DNA of 64,000 nt, from NCBI GenBank assembly GCA_948099385.1, contig CANUEZ040000104.1, positions 995,001-1,059,000 of the forward strand. The letters are read 5' to 3'. This stretch comes from Fasciola hepatica (lineage: Eukaryota; Platyhelminthes; Trematoda; Plagiorchiida; Fasciolidae). The position numbers were made by a program, and so were the translations under genes. Shown here one piece after another: positions 45,414 to 55,877 of the stretch. Below the pieces are notes generated by a model that was not told where the DNA came from, did not search any database, and was given only the letters and a program-made list of their open reading frames with translations. The stretch's first letter is position 1. Each line of letters begins with the position of its first letter.

Positions 45414-46972
45414 ATGTACTTGGTTGTCATGTTTCATGTTGATGACACGGTCGCCATTGTTCACAGCAATTGGCTGACTGATGGAAACCGTGTGCGCTGG
45501 CCGAAGTCATCCACCTTTCAGGCCTACCAACGCCTCTTGTTGGACGGTGGATGTTTGCCGGAAACGGTTCCAGCATACGATTTTCATGAGATTTATCACT
45601 CAGGTAACACTCCCAGTTGTATGCATTCTTCTCAGATAATCTCAGAGACGCAATTAAATTCGGAAGGAGTTTCCTTGCCGAATCCGGTATGTCGGCGTCA
45701 ACGGATGATACGTTGCCCATGACACCATTTTCGCAGCGGTACACCGTTCGCCGCAGGTACATTGTTATACGTTATCATATTCCTTTTAGAATACCGGTAC
45801 CATTGTCATCGGATGACAGTTCTGTCGAGCTACCTCCGTCGCAGAGGATTCGAAGAGAGTCTCCGATACAATTCCCCGACTCCCCCGGTGATACCATGGC
45901 TTTTGGCCATTCATCACCTAGGTAAGTCCAGTGCGAAGTCCTCGTTTCATATTAGTTATAGTCCACCAACATTGAAGTCTCAGAGGAGACCCAGCGAAGA
46001 TGCCATATTGTCAAAGGTGGCCGGTCCCAGGTATGTTGCGTAAAAGTTACTAACACTCCTATACTGCAATTAGCACAATACAAGTTGTAACAACGCCCGT
46101 ATCTCCACAGCCTATGCCCGCTTACGCCAGCAAGTGGCAAGGTTAGTTTCTCATTATCAGCTACTACGATTACCAGACTACTTCGAACGGATGCTGTCAA
46201 ACCTAAGTGGCATTCGCAACGATATGGCGTTGATGATCGCCAAAATTGACGGCGTAATTTGTCGCCTGGATGCGACAAATACGACGGACTACGAGCCTAT
46301 ACAAGCAGACAATATCACAGATCTTCTGAAACTGGAAGAAGATCTTTCGGTACTGAATAACTTCACGGGCACCGTAAGTGATAGAATAATTCCACATCAT
46401 ATTATAAGGTCAACGCACTCAAGCGTCATCTGTGCACCGATCTTGGATCAAGTATACGCCGAATGCTTGCATCTTTGATCGGGGAGAATTTGGCACTCGC
46501 GTGCAATTGGACCGGAACAGCCGGTAAAATTGCAGTGGGAAGCTACAAGTTTCCGAAAGCCGTCATTGGTCAGTCTAATGAAATGTAATTACTGTTTATT
46601 TACAGACGCCGTTAAATCTACCAATCGTTTCCGGGAGTCGTCTGTGCTGGAGATCGAGCGTACCATGAAACGATGGTTTACCGACGCAAGAGATCGCGGC
46701 TTAGGACGCAAAACTGCCAGGTACGTTCACTGATCACGCATTTGCAGTCCCATGGTAAATTGTTTTATTTATTTGCACAAACGACGACATGCTTCACTTT
46801 ACTTAACTAATTACCGTTTCGGAGTCCGTAGTATATATATCACTGCAGTATTCTATTTGTATGTATCTGATTATTCATATCTATACGTATATTTATTTTC
46901 GTCCCACAATTCATCTTATTTCTGATTCACACCTTTGTTATCCTTTCCAGATGTCGGCGCGAAACAGTGTGA
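45414..46972 (+). CDS. DUF4806-like protein, nine exons (left arm)
   Basis: Exons: 45414-45603, 45636-45756, 45790-45921, 45962-46030, 46074-46141, 46177-46373, 46409-46568, 46606-46720, 46951-46972. All introns are GT-AG; seven are 32-43 bp and the last is 230 bp. Joined, they give 357 codons. The N-terminus has V-D-D-T-V-A-I-V-H-S-N-W-L and R-W-P-K, as in many DUF4806 proteins. The C-terminal part has L-E-E-D-L, L-G-S-S-I-R-R-M-L, N-L-A-L-A-C-N-W-T-G and R-W-F-T-D-A-R-D-R. DUF4806 has no known enzymatic activity. The ATG follows a 'ttttttcag' acceptor, 76 bp after the transposase stop, so a trans-spliced or cis-spliced start is possible. The right arm has GTG at this place. Confidence 0.75.
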
Positions 46973-47394
46973 TGGGAAGAAGTTTGTTCCCTAGATTCAC
47001 ATTGTAAATATAACCAATATATAAAATTTTTACTTCGTACAATTTGTTCGTTTTGAAATGTCTAAGGTTCAGCATTTTGGAATGAGTGTCATTTGGGTTG
47101 CACTGCAAGTTGTAAGACGTTAGATTATGCCGTCCTCAAGTAAGCATCGCTGTGGGAGAGTGGAGAGTGGAGAGTGGACAAGCTTTCGGAATGCAGTAGC
47201 AGGCAATCATAAAATTGTATGTGCAAAGTATGTGGGGATAAGACTGTTCGCGTAGGTAACTTGATCGATCAGTTAACTACTTGCGTAAATTTCGGAAAAG
47301 CTAGAATGGCATGATCGTTGGAGGGGCGTGGGCGATTTCGAAAATCGGGTTTAAATTTAAAAATGGATTGAAATCGTACTCCGATTTCGGCTTG

Positions 47395-47690
47395 ATTCCG
47401 GTGTGCCCTTCCGGTACCGGCACCCTACCGGTAACAATACCGGCAAGCTACCGGCAACCTACCGGCAAGTTACCGGCAAGTTACCGGCAAGCTACCGGCA
47501 AGTTACCGGATCCGGTCCGGATCCGGTCCGGAACCGGTTTGCTACTAGGGAAACCGGTTCCGGACCGGATCCGGACCGGTTTCCGTAGCTTCCGGTAGCT
47601 TGCCGGCAACTTGCTGGAAAAGTGCCGGTAGGTTGCCGTTAGCTTGCCGGTATTGTTACCAGTGGGGTGCCGGCACCGGAAGGGCATACC
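47395..47690. repeat. Central hairpin and ccgg-rich subterminal array
   Basis: Positions 47512-47540 and 47551-47579 are exact complements (29 bp) around the spacer gctactaggg. Outward on the left, 47405-47510 is an array of about ten-base units of the form 'taccggcaag', repeated at least seven times. On the right, 47583-47660 is a more diverged mirror. The same ccggtaa motif is found at the outer termini (42572-42595 and 54812-54835). Such repeated subterminal sites are typical transposase-binding arrays. Confidence 0.8.
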
Positions 47691-48110
47691 GGAATCAAGC
47701 CGAAATCGGCGTACGATTTCAATCCACTTTTAAATTTAAACCCGATTTTCGAAATGGCCCACGCCCCTCCAACGATCATGCCACTTAAGCTTGTCCGAAG
47801 TTTACGCAAGTAGTCAACTGATCGATCAAGTTACTTACGTGAACAGTCTTATCCCCACATACTTTGCAAACGCAACTTTATGATTGCCTGCTACTGCATT
47901 CCGAAAGCTCGCTCACGCTCCACTCTCCCATAGCAATGCTTACCTGAGGACGGCATGATCTAACGTCTTACAACTGCCAGTGCAACCCAAATGAGACTTA
48001 TTCTAAAATGGTGAACCTTAGACATTTCAAAACGAACAAATTGCACGGAGTAAAGTTTTTATATATTAGGTATTTTTACAATCTGAATCAACGGAACAAA
48101 GTTCTTACCA

Positions 48111-49678
48111 TCAAATTGTTTCACGCCGAGATCTGCAAAGGATAACAAAAGTGCGACGCACAAATAAGATGAATTGTGGAACGAAAAAAATATATGTGTA
48201 CAGATATGAATAATTAGATGCATACAAATATAACACTGTAGTTATATATATATATATATATTACCGACTCCGAAACGGTAATTAGTTAGCTGAAGTAAGG
48301 CATGAAATTCGTTATCGTCGTCTGTGTAAATGAAAAAAATTACCATGGGACTACAAATGCGTGATCAGTGAGCGTACCTGGCAGTTTTGCGTCCTAGGCC
48401 GCGATCTCTTGCGTCGGTGAACCATCGTTCCATGGTACGCTCGATCTCCAGCGTAGAAGAATCTCGGAAACGATTGGTAGATTTTATGGCATCTGTAAAT
48501 AAACAGTAATTACATTACATCAGACTGACCAATGACGGCGTTAGGAAACTTGAAACTTCCCACTCCAATTTTCCCAGCTGTTCCGGTCCAATTGCACGCG
48601 AGTGCCAAATTCTCCCCGATCAAAGATGCAAGCATTCGGCGGATGCTTGATCCAAGATCGGTGCATAGATGACGCTTGAGTGCTTTGACCTTATAATATG
48701 ATGCGAAATTATTCTGTCACCTACAGTGCCCGTAAAGTTATCCAGTACTGCAAAATCTTCTTCCAATTCCAGAAGATCGGTGATATCGTTTGCCTGTAAA
48801 GGCTCGTAGGCCGTGATACTTGTCGCATCCAGGCGACAAATAATGCTGTCCAGTTTGGCGATCATCAACGCCGTGTCGTTGCGAAGGCCATTTTGATTTG
48901 ACAGCATACGTTCAAAGTAGTCTGGTAAACGTGGTAGCTGACAATGGGAAGGTTACCTTGCCACTTCTTGGCGTAAGCGGGCATATGCTGTGGAGACAAG
49001 GGCGTTGTTACAACTTGTGTTGTGCTAATTGAAATATAGGAGTGTTAGTAAATTTTACGCAACATACCTGGGACCGGCCACGCTTGACAATGTGGCATCT
49101 TCCGTGAACCTCCTTTGAGACTTCAATATTGGTGGGCTATAAGTAATATGAAATGAGAAGTTCTCACTGGACTTACCTAGGTGATGAATGACCAAGAGCC
49201 ATGATATCATCGGGGGAGTCGGGTGACTGTATCGGAGACTTCCTTCGAATCCTCTGAGACAGAGGTATCTCGACAGTACTGTCATCAGATGACAACGGTA
49301 CCGGTATTCTAAAAGGAATGTGATAACGTATACCAATGTACCTGCGGCGAACGGTGAACCGCTGTGAAAATGGTGTCATGGGCAACGTATCATCCGTTGA
49401 CATACCAGACTCAGAAAGAAAATTCCTTTCGAATTTAATTGCATCTCTGAGATTATCTGAGAAGGATGCATATAACTGGGAATGTTACCCGTGTGATAAA
49501 TCTCATGAAAATCTTACGCTGGCACCGTTTCCGGCAAACATCCACCGTCCAACAACATTCGTTGGTAAGCCTGAAAAGTGGATGACTTCGACCAACGCAC
49601 CCGGTTCCCATCAGTAAGCCAGTTGCTGTGACCAATGGCTACCGAGTTATCGGCATCAAATATGACGACTAAGTACAC
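48111..49678 (-). pseudogene. DUF4806-like gene, right arm, broken
   Basis: Exons from 5' to 3' on the minus strand: 49678-49489, 49456-49342, 49308-49177, 49136-49068, 49024-48957, 48921-48725, 48689-48530, 48492-48378, 48132-48111. Lengths are 190, 115, 132, 69, 68, 197, 160, 115 and 22 nt. The left arm has the same values except exon 2 (121 nt). The first seven introns have the same lengths in both arms and all splice dinucleotides are kept. Two defects are seen: the start codon position reads GTG, and codon 55 is TAA (49514-49516) where the left arm has TAC. The rest of the DUF4806-like C-terminus is intact in reading. Confidence 0.8.
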
Positions 49679-51135
49679 CTAAAAAGGTTAGTTCATTTGG
49701 TCGCATGATAAAGTGGCGACAGAGACCTAAGACATCTGCTTTGAAAGGAGAAGTTTTACTTCATGAAGTTATGTAATATGGGTATCAACACATCATTGTT
49801 AGCAGTGAGACAAATACGAAAACATTTACACGAAATGGTATTTACAGAGACTTCGACAACATTACCATCCAGTCCGTCGACAGAAAAAATGTACAAGTGA
49901 CTGGATCTCATTGGCGTAAGAAAAAAATCGCGAGGGTTTAAGAAATAACGAGTAATTATGGAATCCCCAGAAATGCTCCCAACAACTGCTGGTTTCCCAC
50001 CTGCAACGACAACGTTGTTTGGTGGTAAGCAAGACAGAACCATTCCCCACACCACCATCGCTGTCTTGCATACCCGGAAACGAGTAGCCGCATTCCCAAC
50101 GTCATCGCGGATAGCCTCAGATGATTCGTTGTTCTCGGGAAGTGTTCTCTCCCGCAAACGCCGATACAGATGCTGAGCGGGATTTCTGGGACCTCGAATA
50201 GAGAACTTAAGTGTCCGTGAGAAGGACTCAAAAGGGAAACAGGAGAAAAAGTCTAAAGTACCATGATTGAGAACGTCTGCTGGTAAATGAATAACAGCGT
50301 GAACATTGTACACGACGCTAGAGATACCATAAAGGGAACTCATTTTTTGTACAAATATACGCAGGATGGTTTCTGTGAATGCGTTATAGGTTCTGTACAA
50401 AAAGGGGTGGCACAGCATGCAAATGGCAACGAACAATAACAGAAAGTGATCATACGCATCATCCGACGACAATCCTTTCAGGCAAACCGGCCCCAAATAC
50501 AAAAGAAACATGCGAAATTCGGTGGCCTTCCATCGTTCAACATTATGTATGTGTCGACAGAGTCGCTGATAATCACACGGCATGTCTGGGTGTGACTGAA
50601 GTATACGGCTTGCCAGTTCTGCAGTAGCAGCTTTGTCCAAGCGGCCAAATGCGTCACGCGGCCCAAACAACCACAGATCAATCAACCCCTTCATCACACC
50701 CAAGCAAGCAAGGTGCATGTAATCCAGTGGAAAGTGTTTAACCATGTCAATAGGGAGGGAAAGAAAAGGACTCACGACAACATGATGTTTGTGGTGTCGA
50801 CGTGATCGAAAAGCCTCGTTGTCACGTAACTTGCATTTGACAAGGGGGAATGTCATCCTTTGTTCGCAGTGAAATCCACGCTGGATGCATTTATCACAGC
50901 CAAAGTAGCCAGTAGGACCTTTCATTTGTCTAATAAAGGCCCGTGCCGGAGTATCACAGACTATAGATGACAGGTGACACTTCACAGACCTCTCACCAAG
51001 CTTGAGGCCTTCTACCAACAAATGGTTCACCTCTCTGACAGTTTCTATCACATAAGATGACACTTCTGATGGTTTCCCACGACCACAACAAAATCCGGCG
51101 GTAAGTATGGGCAGGCAATGAGGCTTAACCACCCT

Positions 51136-53428
51136 TGTAAGGTTGGTTAGACCTTACGTGCTGTTTCCTTATTACGTACGTTCGCTAGTCCAACGATCTG
51201 TACTTGATCGAGCACGGATCAATAAGGCATTTTTCTTTCAGTACATGCGCCGTCTAAGGGGCACAGCTCCGACGCCATTAGCTCTCAAAGATAGTGTCAG
51301 ATCCCCAATCACTTCCCCTAGCCAAGTAGCCGAGGCATTCAGCTCCTACTTCCGTACAATTTTTAGTTCCATTCCCATATCATCCCACCCTACCATGCAC
51401 CCGTTATCTCTGACCACTACCCTTAGCCGCGTCACTATTCCCATTGGTGCAGTCGCTCAAGGTTTCCGACGGCTCAACCAATATTGCTCTATGGGTCCTG
51501 ACCTAATCCACCCCCGTATTCTCAAGGAAGCCGCAGATACATTAGCTACTCCTTATGCCTCGCTTTTTCAGCGATGTGTTGACGATGGAGTTTTCCCCCG
51601 TAACTGGAAACAAGCAGTGATCGCACCCATCTATAAGAAGGGTAGTAGACACATTGCTTCTAGTTACAGACCCATAAGCCTCACTAGCATCCCTAGCAAA
51701 ATTTTTGAGGGAATTCTTAAGAGTGAGATTCTTTCCCATCTTCATAGAAATAAGATCCTCTCCCCGTCCCAACATGGGTTTCTTCCTGGCAGGTCATGCA
51801 TCATCAATATGCTTACTGTCATGGATAGTCTAACGAAAGCCTATGATGATGGCCAGCTCTCACACGCTGTGTTCATCGATTTTGCTAAGGCCTTCGATAA
51901 GGTCCCACATACCCCTCTTCTTTATAAGCTGCAGACATACGGGATCACAGGCTCCATGTTGGCCATCCTACGTAGCTTCCTTACCGACCGCACCTTTGTG
52001 GTTAAAGTCGGGAATGTTTTGTATCAACCCTCCCCAGTAACAACTGGGGTCCCCCAAGGGTCGGTCTTAGGTCCTCTTCTTTTCCTGATCTATATAAACG
52101 ATCTACCTACAGCTCTTTCTTCGAACATTGCCATGTAGGCAGACGGTGTAACCCTATGGAGTTCAAGCGTTGAAGACCTGCAAATTGCAGTTTATGAAAC
52201 AAAACGCTGGTCCGAGGATTGGAACCTCCCAGTTAATGATGACAAATTCGCGAGCGTCTATTTCGGCAGAGAGACTGGACACACGTTTTCCATTAATGAA
52301 GCAACCACACTGCCAAGGGTTAACCGACACAAGGTGCTCGGTTTCTGGTTAGATTGTAACTTATCCTTCTCTAATCATCACGCACTTGCGAGCAAGTCTG
52401 CCTTTCGAGTCCTAAACATGATTCGAAGGTCCTTCCCGCGCATATCTAAGGATGATTTCCCCATAATTTTCGGCACGTATATTCGACCTCTGCTGGAGTA
52501 CGGTAGTCAGATAGCGCACTCTAGTCTTGTCCGAGACCGTGAGATCGTAGAAAGAGTTCAGCGGGCCTCCACCAAGACAGTAAGGGGTCCATCCCATCTA
52601 CCTCATCCCTTTCGCCTCTCACTCCTTAACCTCGATCCCCTTGACGTAAGACGCGTAAGAGGTGATCTGTTTTTGATGTTCCACCTTTTTGAAACAGGTC
52701 AAAGCGATTGCTTCTTCTCCGTCTGTCCAGCCTCCTCTCTCCGTGGTCACAGCAGAAAAGTTTCCAAACCGAGGCCACGCACTTCACCGAGGATTAACTT
52801 TTTTAGCTATTGGGTTATTACTATGTGGAATGCACTTCCAGAAGATATTGTTCTCTCGCAGAACAAAACTATCTTCAAGAAAAAGCTAGACCTCTACCTG
52901 GGTCTCTCCCAATAATTCCCTTTGTCAAAAAAAAACTAACAAAATAGATGACTTTTATCGTATATATGTTCATGAATGCCGCACCCCCACTCAGCTGAAG
53001 GCACTGTCCACAGTGTGACACTGTATGAGGTTATGTGTATCTTTTTTCGCTGCCACTCCCGCCCCCCCCCCCCCGGCTTCCTTTTACTCTCGTTTCAGCT
53101 TGGTGAATCCAACAGAAGATCAAAGATTTCCCCAAGAACCGGGACAATTGGGCTCAAAGCCTCGAACCCGTGTAGTACTTCAAGATTTCAAGACCACCTG
53201 TTCGTTGCAATGGTACTCTGCAATATACCATCACGATCACCACGACATTGTTTCCCACCACCCATGAGAAGGAGAACAATATAGGTAGGGAGAGAGTGGT
53301 TAGTGTATATTGGAGAAGCGCGCTTGTAGCGTGCACGGGCAACGTTCAAGCGGTCACCGCGCTTGGTGGCGCGAGTTCACATAAACACTGATGTGTGTTA
53401 AACAAACAATCAGGGTTAAATGCCACTA
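51136..53428 (+). mobile_element. 5'-truncated CR1-type LINE (copy J) with 6-bp target duplication
   Basis: A 2,293-bp insertion in the right-arm transposase gene, flanked by CACCCT on both sides. It starts inside ORF2 before the RT domain, the usual 5' truncation, and ends with about 500 bp of 3' UTR containing an A-rich run (52926-52935) and a C homopolymer near 53063-53074. No long poly(A) is present at the 3' edge. Because it interrupts only one arm, it postdates the inverted duplication or the arrival of that arm. Confidence 0.85.
51143..52915 (+). pseudogene. LINE J ORF2 fragment (RT) with one nonsense codon
   Basis: A single reading frame covers 51143-52915 with one stop, TAG at 52136-52138. 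Motifs: S-M-G-P-D-L-I-H-P near 51490, [14 protein letters not shown] near 51603, Y-R-P-I-S-L-T-S near 51665, [13 protein letters not shown] near 51872, [13 protein letters not shown] near 52047, then *-A-D-G where the catalytic Y-A-D-D should be. The C-terminus has R-P-L-L-E-Y-G-S-Q-I near 52487 and M-W-N-A-L-P near 52830. The catalytic site has both a nonsense change (Tyr codon to TAG) and Asp to Gly, so this copy is inactive. Confidence 0.88.
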
Positions 53429-54514
53429 CACCCTGGCAAGGACGGGCCACAGCTGCAGGTCCGACGAACGAGACACAGAAGTGCCGTCACAGTTTAACTG
53501 GAGGAAGACTTCGTCGGGTGCAGCGATGATGTTACTCAGCTGCATCTGCAAGCCTTCGGTTAAACCCATGTGTACGTATTCGCCACTTTCAAATGTTGTG
53601 GTTGGACAATCCCGTGGCGTGCGCGACAATGTCCTTGGGTCCCGACGTATGTTCAGTATAGGTTTGCCTGTGGCCTCCAATATACCCTTTTGTTGCACCA
53701 GCGTCAGTCGACATCGAACGAAAGCCTTCGGTAGTGAGTTAAGCAGCGAACCGCTCTCCTCTTCAAACTTTGATGCACGTCGTACGCTGGTCGAAAAAGT
53801 AACTAATACGAAAATGAGCATAGAAACAGGGTTTACCTGACACTGTCGGCCTTTTTTCGGGTGTAATTCCGGGTTCACAAACTGTCTAAGCCGCCGAAAT
53901 GTTTCATTTGGTATAACATGATTCAACGGAGTAATTTACTTATCATTGTTAGTCGTTATGTGGAAGCACACGGCAGACCGCGTTCACCTCTTGCAATCGC
54001 ACATAGCTTTTTCTCACGGCACACGTCTTCGAAAACCGCAGCGTTGCATTCACTTGCAACTCCTAAAGGTGTTGAGTCTGAACAGAAAGTAAAATTGCCA
54101 CAGATTAACCTCACCTGGCAAATCCCACTTATAACAACCATGCCGATGTTCCCATAGGGTGGCTTCATCACAAACAGCACACATCAGTGAGCTAAGTTCT
54201 TTCTTTTTCAGATAATATCTCTTTTGTTTCGTCATATTGGCCACTGTCCGTCAATAATATGTAACAAGGTCCTAAAATACACCTATTCGTCAGCCATAAA
54301 AGTAATGGAACGGCAGCATAGCATAATTGAAAACCATACTGCGGATGTCACACGATATCAGAGCATTCAATACGAACACATCGAAGCTTCGTGGATTTTA
54401 CAAAACTACTTGGGTATCATCAAGAGTTACGTGAAAAATATTCCATCGAGAAAATACACCTCATCATGTTATAAGTACAATTATAGCACAATACTTCAGT
54501 TTTAACTATTCAGC

Positions 54515-54542
54515 TTATCATTTACTAATTGGTAAATGATAA
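54515..54542. promoter_or_regulatory. Conserved dyad upstream of right transposase gene
   Basis: The 11-bp complementary arms TTATCATTTAC and GTAAATGATAA are identical to those at 42860-42887; only the centre differs. The spacing to the gene start is about the same in both arms. Confidence 0.5.
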
Positions 54543-55057
54543 CCTGATATGTCACTAACACTTTACAGCCAGCACGGATCATCAGCACCTAAAGCAAAGG
54601 GAGAGCAGCGCTAACCTGAGCGAACAAAGCACGAGCAGAATGGCTGCCGCCGGGAAAATCCCAGCCAGTTAAAACAATTGGCACTGCATTTGTAACGCAA
54701 TCAACGGAAACAAATAACCATGAAAATAGGACATTGATAATCTATACAGCGAATTGGAACGAACTGCGTCATTCGTTTCTTGAAATTTTAGTCATTTGTC
54801 TGTCCATCGGCTACCGGCACTTTACCGGAATTTGGCGGTGGTCAATGTGCCACCCAAGAACTAACACCAACAACCTACCTTCTTAAGCCCCCGGCATTCC
54901 GCGGTCCCCAGAACCTAATAGCAGCTAGTAGGTTTCCTGACTCAGCGGCATCGGAATTACTGCAACTGCTGCAGAATGAAAAAACGCGGTTGTCTTCAAC
55001 ACCTCTGATCGGCTAGACATCACAGTGGTCAAATCTACTATCCTTCAACCCGCGGGC

Positions 55058-55877
55058 ATGGCCCATTTTCCACGTCACTGCAGAAGACTAAGAAAAAGGT
55101 CACAGAAGCACTCTTGTCCCCTTCTATTCCAATTTCCTGATGAAAAAATTGCTGGAGAATTCATCACTAAACAGAGTATAGTTGCAACTGCTCCACAGTT
55201 TAAATCAATCAAGATACAAGCTGAGAGAAAACATCTACAAAGAGAAGTGATAAGATGCGCTGTTATGAATTCTAATCACATGGGCATTAAGATCCAGAAG
55301 TCGCCCTCTTCTCCAAGCACCGTACCCAGGATCAAAAACCCCTCACTATCCTGCCCCTGGAAGATCCACAGGGTTAGTTGATCTAGACGAATCTTTCCCC
55401 ACCTCCCCACAGCTATCCCAGCCAAAATGACAACACATATCGACAACACCTACGGGCTCATCCCAGGAGGGTCCTCACATTACGCCTCCAGCTCTGGTCG
55501 ACCAATCCACCGTTCCCAATGAAATAAAACCCGCAGCACTAATATCTGTTCTCAAAGGCCCCCGTTTAAAAACTGACGAAAAGCTCATGCGTGCCACTCG
55601 TATGCCACGTATGTCGCTGACAATAAATAACCGTTCAGAAGAGAGGGTCAACGAGAGTTTATTTTCCAAGGCTAAGTCTCCGTGCGGGCAAACGATGTGG
55701 GGATGCATGAATAGTGACAATGATAGTTCTTTCTCTAGGCCAAATTCGGCACCGACCGACTTCCCTCATTTGGGATACCCTCGCATCTCAGCATATGAAA
55801 AAAATAGCACTTCCAAGATGATGAGACAACAACAATGGGACCATACCCGTGGTAACAATAGATGTTTTGATGAGTGA
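55058..55877 (+). pseudogene. LINE I ORF1 (gag-like), frameshifted
   Basis: The Met at 55058 opens M-A-H-F-P-R-H-C-R-R-L-R-K-R, which matches LINE G ORF1 at 27784. A shared L-L-F-Q-F segment and E-F-I follow. The frame closes at 55381. A second frame (55587-55877) continues with a Ser/Asn-rich region. As in LINE G, no named domain is recognised. Presumed role is RNA binding during retrotransposition. Confidence 0.6.

Larger units (their letters stand above)
42549..47540 (+). repeat. Left arm of the palindrome
   Basis: Contains, in order, the outer terminus, a leader of about 600 bp with a conserved dyad, the transposase-like gene, the DUF4806-like gene, an AT-rich 3' part and the central ccgg-rich array. 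It is the better-preserved arm: both genes are open after intron removal, apart from one unresolved junction. Confidence 0.85.
49756..54244 (-). pseudogene. Transposase-like gene, right arm, split by a LINE
   Basis: The 5' exons start at 54244 (M-A-N-M-T-K-Q-K-R-Y-Y) and the 34-bp intron is at 53836-53803. The large exon is read from 53802 to 53429, interrupted by LINE J, and continues from 51135 to the stop at 49756. The six bases CACCCT occur at both edges (51130-51135 and 53429-53434). Removing the insert and one repeat restores L-A-R-V-V-K-P in frame with the left arm. Apart from the insertion I see no stop in the large exon. The C-D-K-C, H-F-P-L-D-Y-M-H-L-A-C-L-G and W-K-A-T-E-F-R motifs are all kept. 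Confidence 0.8.
42549..54853. mobile_element. Giant palindromic DNA transposon (two inverted two-gene cassettes)
   Basis: The two halves are collinear inverted copies over their whole length. The left arm is 42549-47540 (4,992 bp). The right arm is 47551-54853, which is about 5,004 bp once the LINE at 51136-53428 and its duplicated target are removed. They meet at a 10-bp spacer. Both outer ends read GTGGCACATTG(C/A)CCACCGCC inward and are followed by ccggta-type subterminal motifs; many more such motifs lie at the centre. Each arm encodes a transposase-like gene and a DUF4806-like gene pointing to the centre. By eye the transposase segment differs at about 60 of 458 residues between arms. 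A CACTA/EnSpm-like (CMC) relationship is my inference. No target-site duplication is visible. Confidence 0.85.
47551..54853 (-). repeat. Right arm of the palindrome
   Basis: Inverted copy of the left arm. It carries a 2.3 kb LINE insertion in the transposase-like gene, and the DUF4806-like gene lacks the ATG and has an in-frame TAA. Intron positions and almost all intron and exon lengths equal those of the left arm. Indels are small, the largest seen being 15 nt in the last intron of the DUF4806-like gene. Confidence 0.85.

Noticed and set aside
45335..45414. In-frame cis-splicing of the transposase-like and DUF4806-like genes through the donor at the stop codon
   Set aside because: Using the GT within AAGTAA joins to 45414 in the wrong frame and meets a stop, so a fusion by this route is not supported.
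47405..47660. Regular short repeats resembling a CRISPR array
   Set aside because: Units are about ten bases, contiguous and mirrored around a hairpin, with no spacers, in a eukaryotic transposon. They fit subterminal binding repeats.
42549..54853. Palindrome as an assembly artefact from a fold-back read
   Set aside because: The arms differ at many positions, have independent indels, and only one carries a LINE insertion and nonsense change. A technical copy would be nearly identical. Long reads would settle it.
42540..54860. Target-site duplication for the palindromic element
   Set aside because: The bases outside the shared GTGGCACATTG termini do not match between the two sides; the local 'ccctagtggca' doubling on the left is not found on the right.
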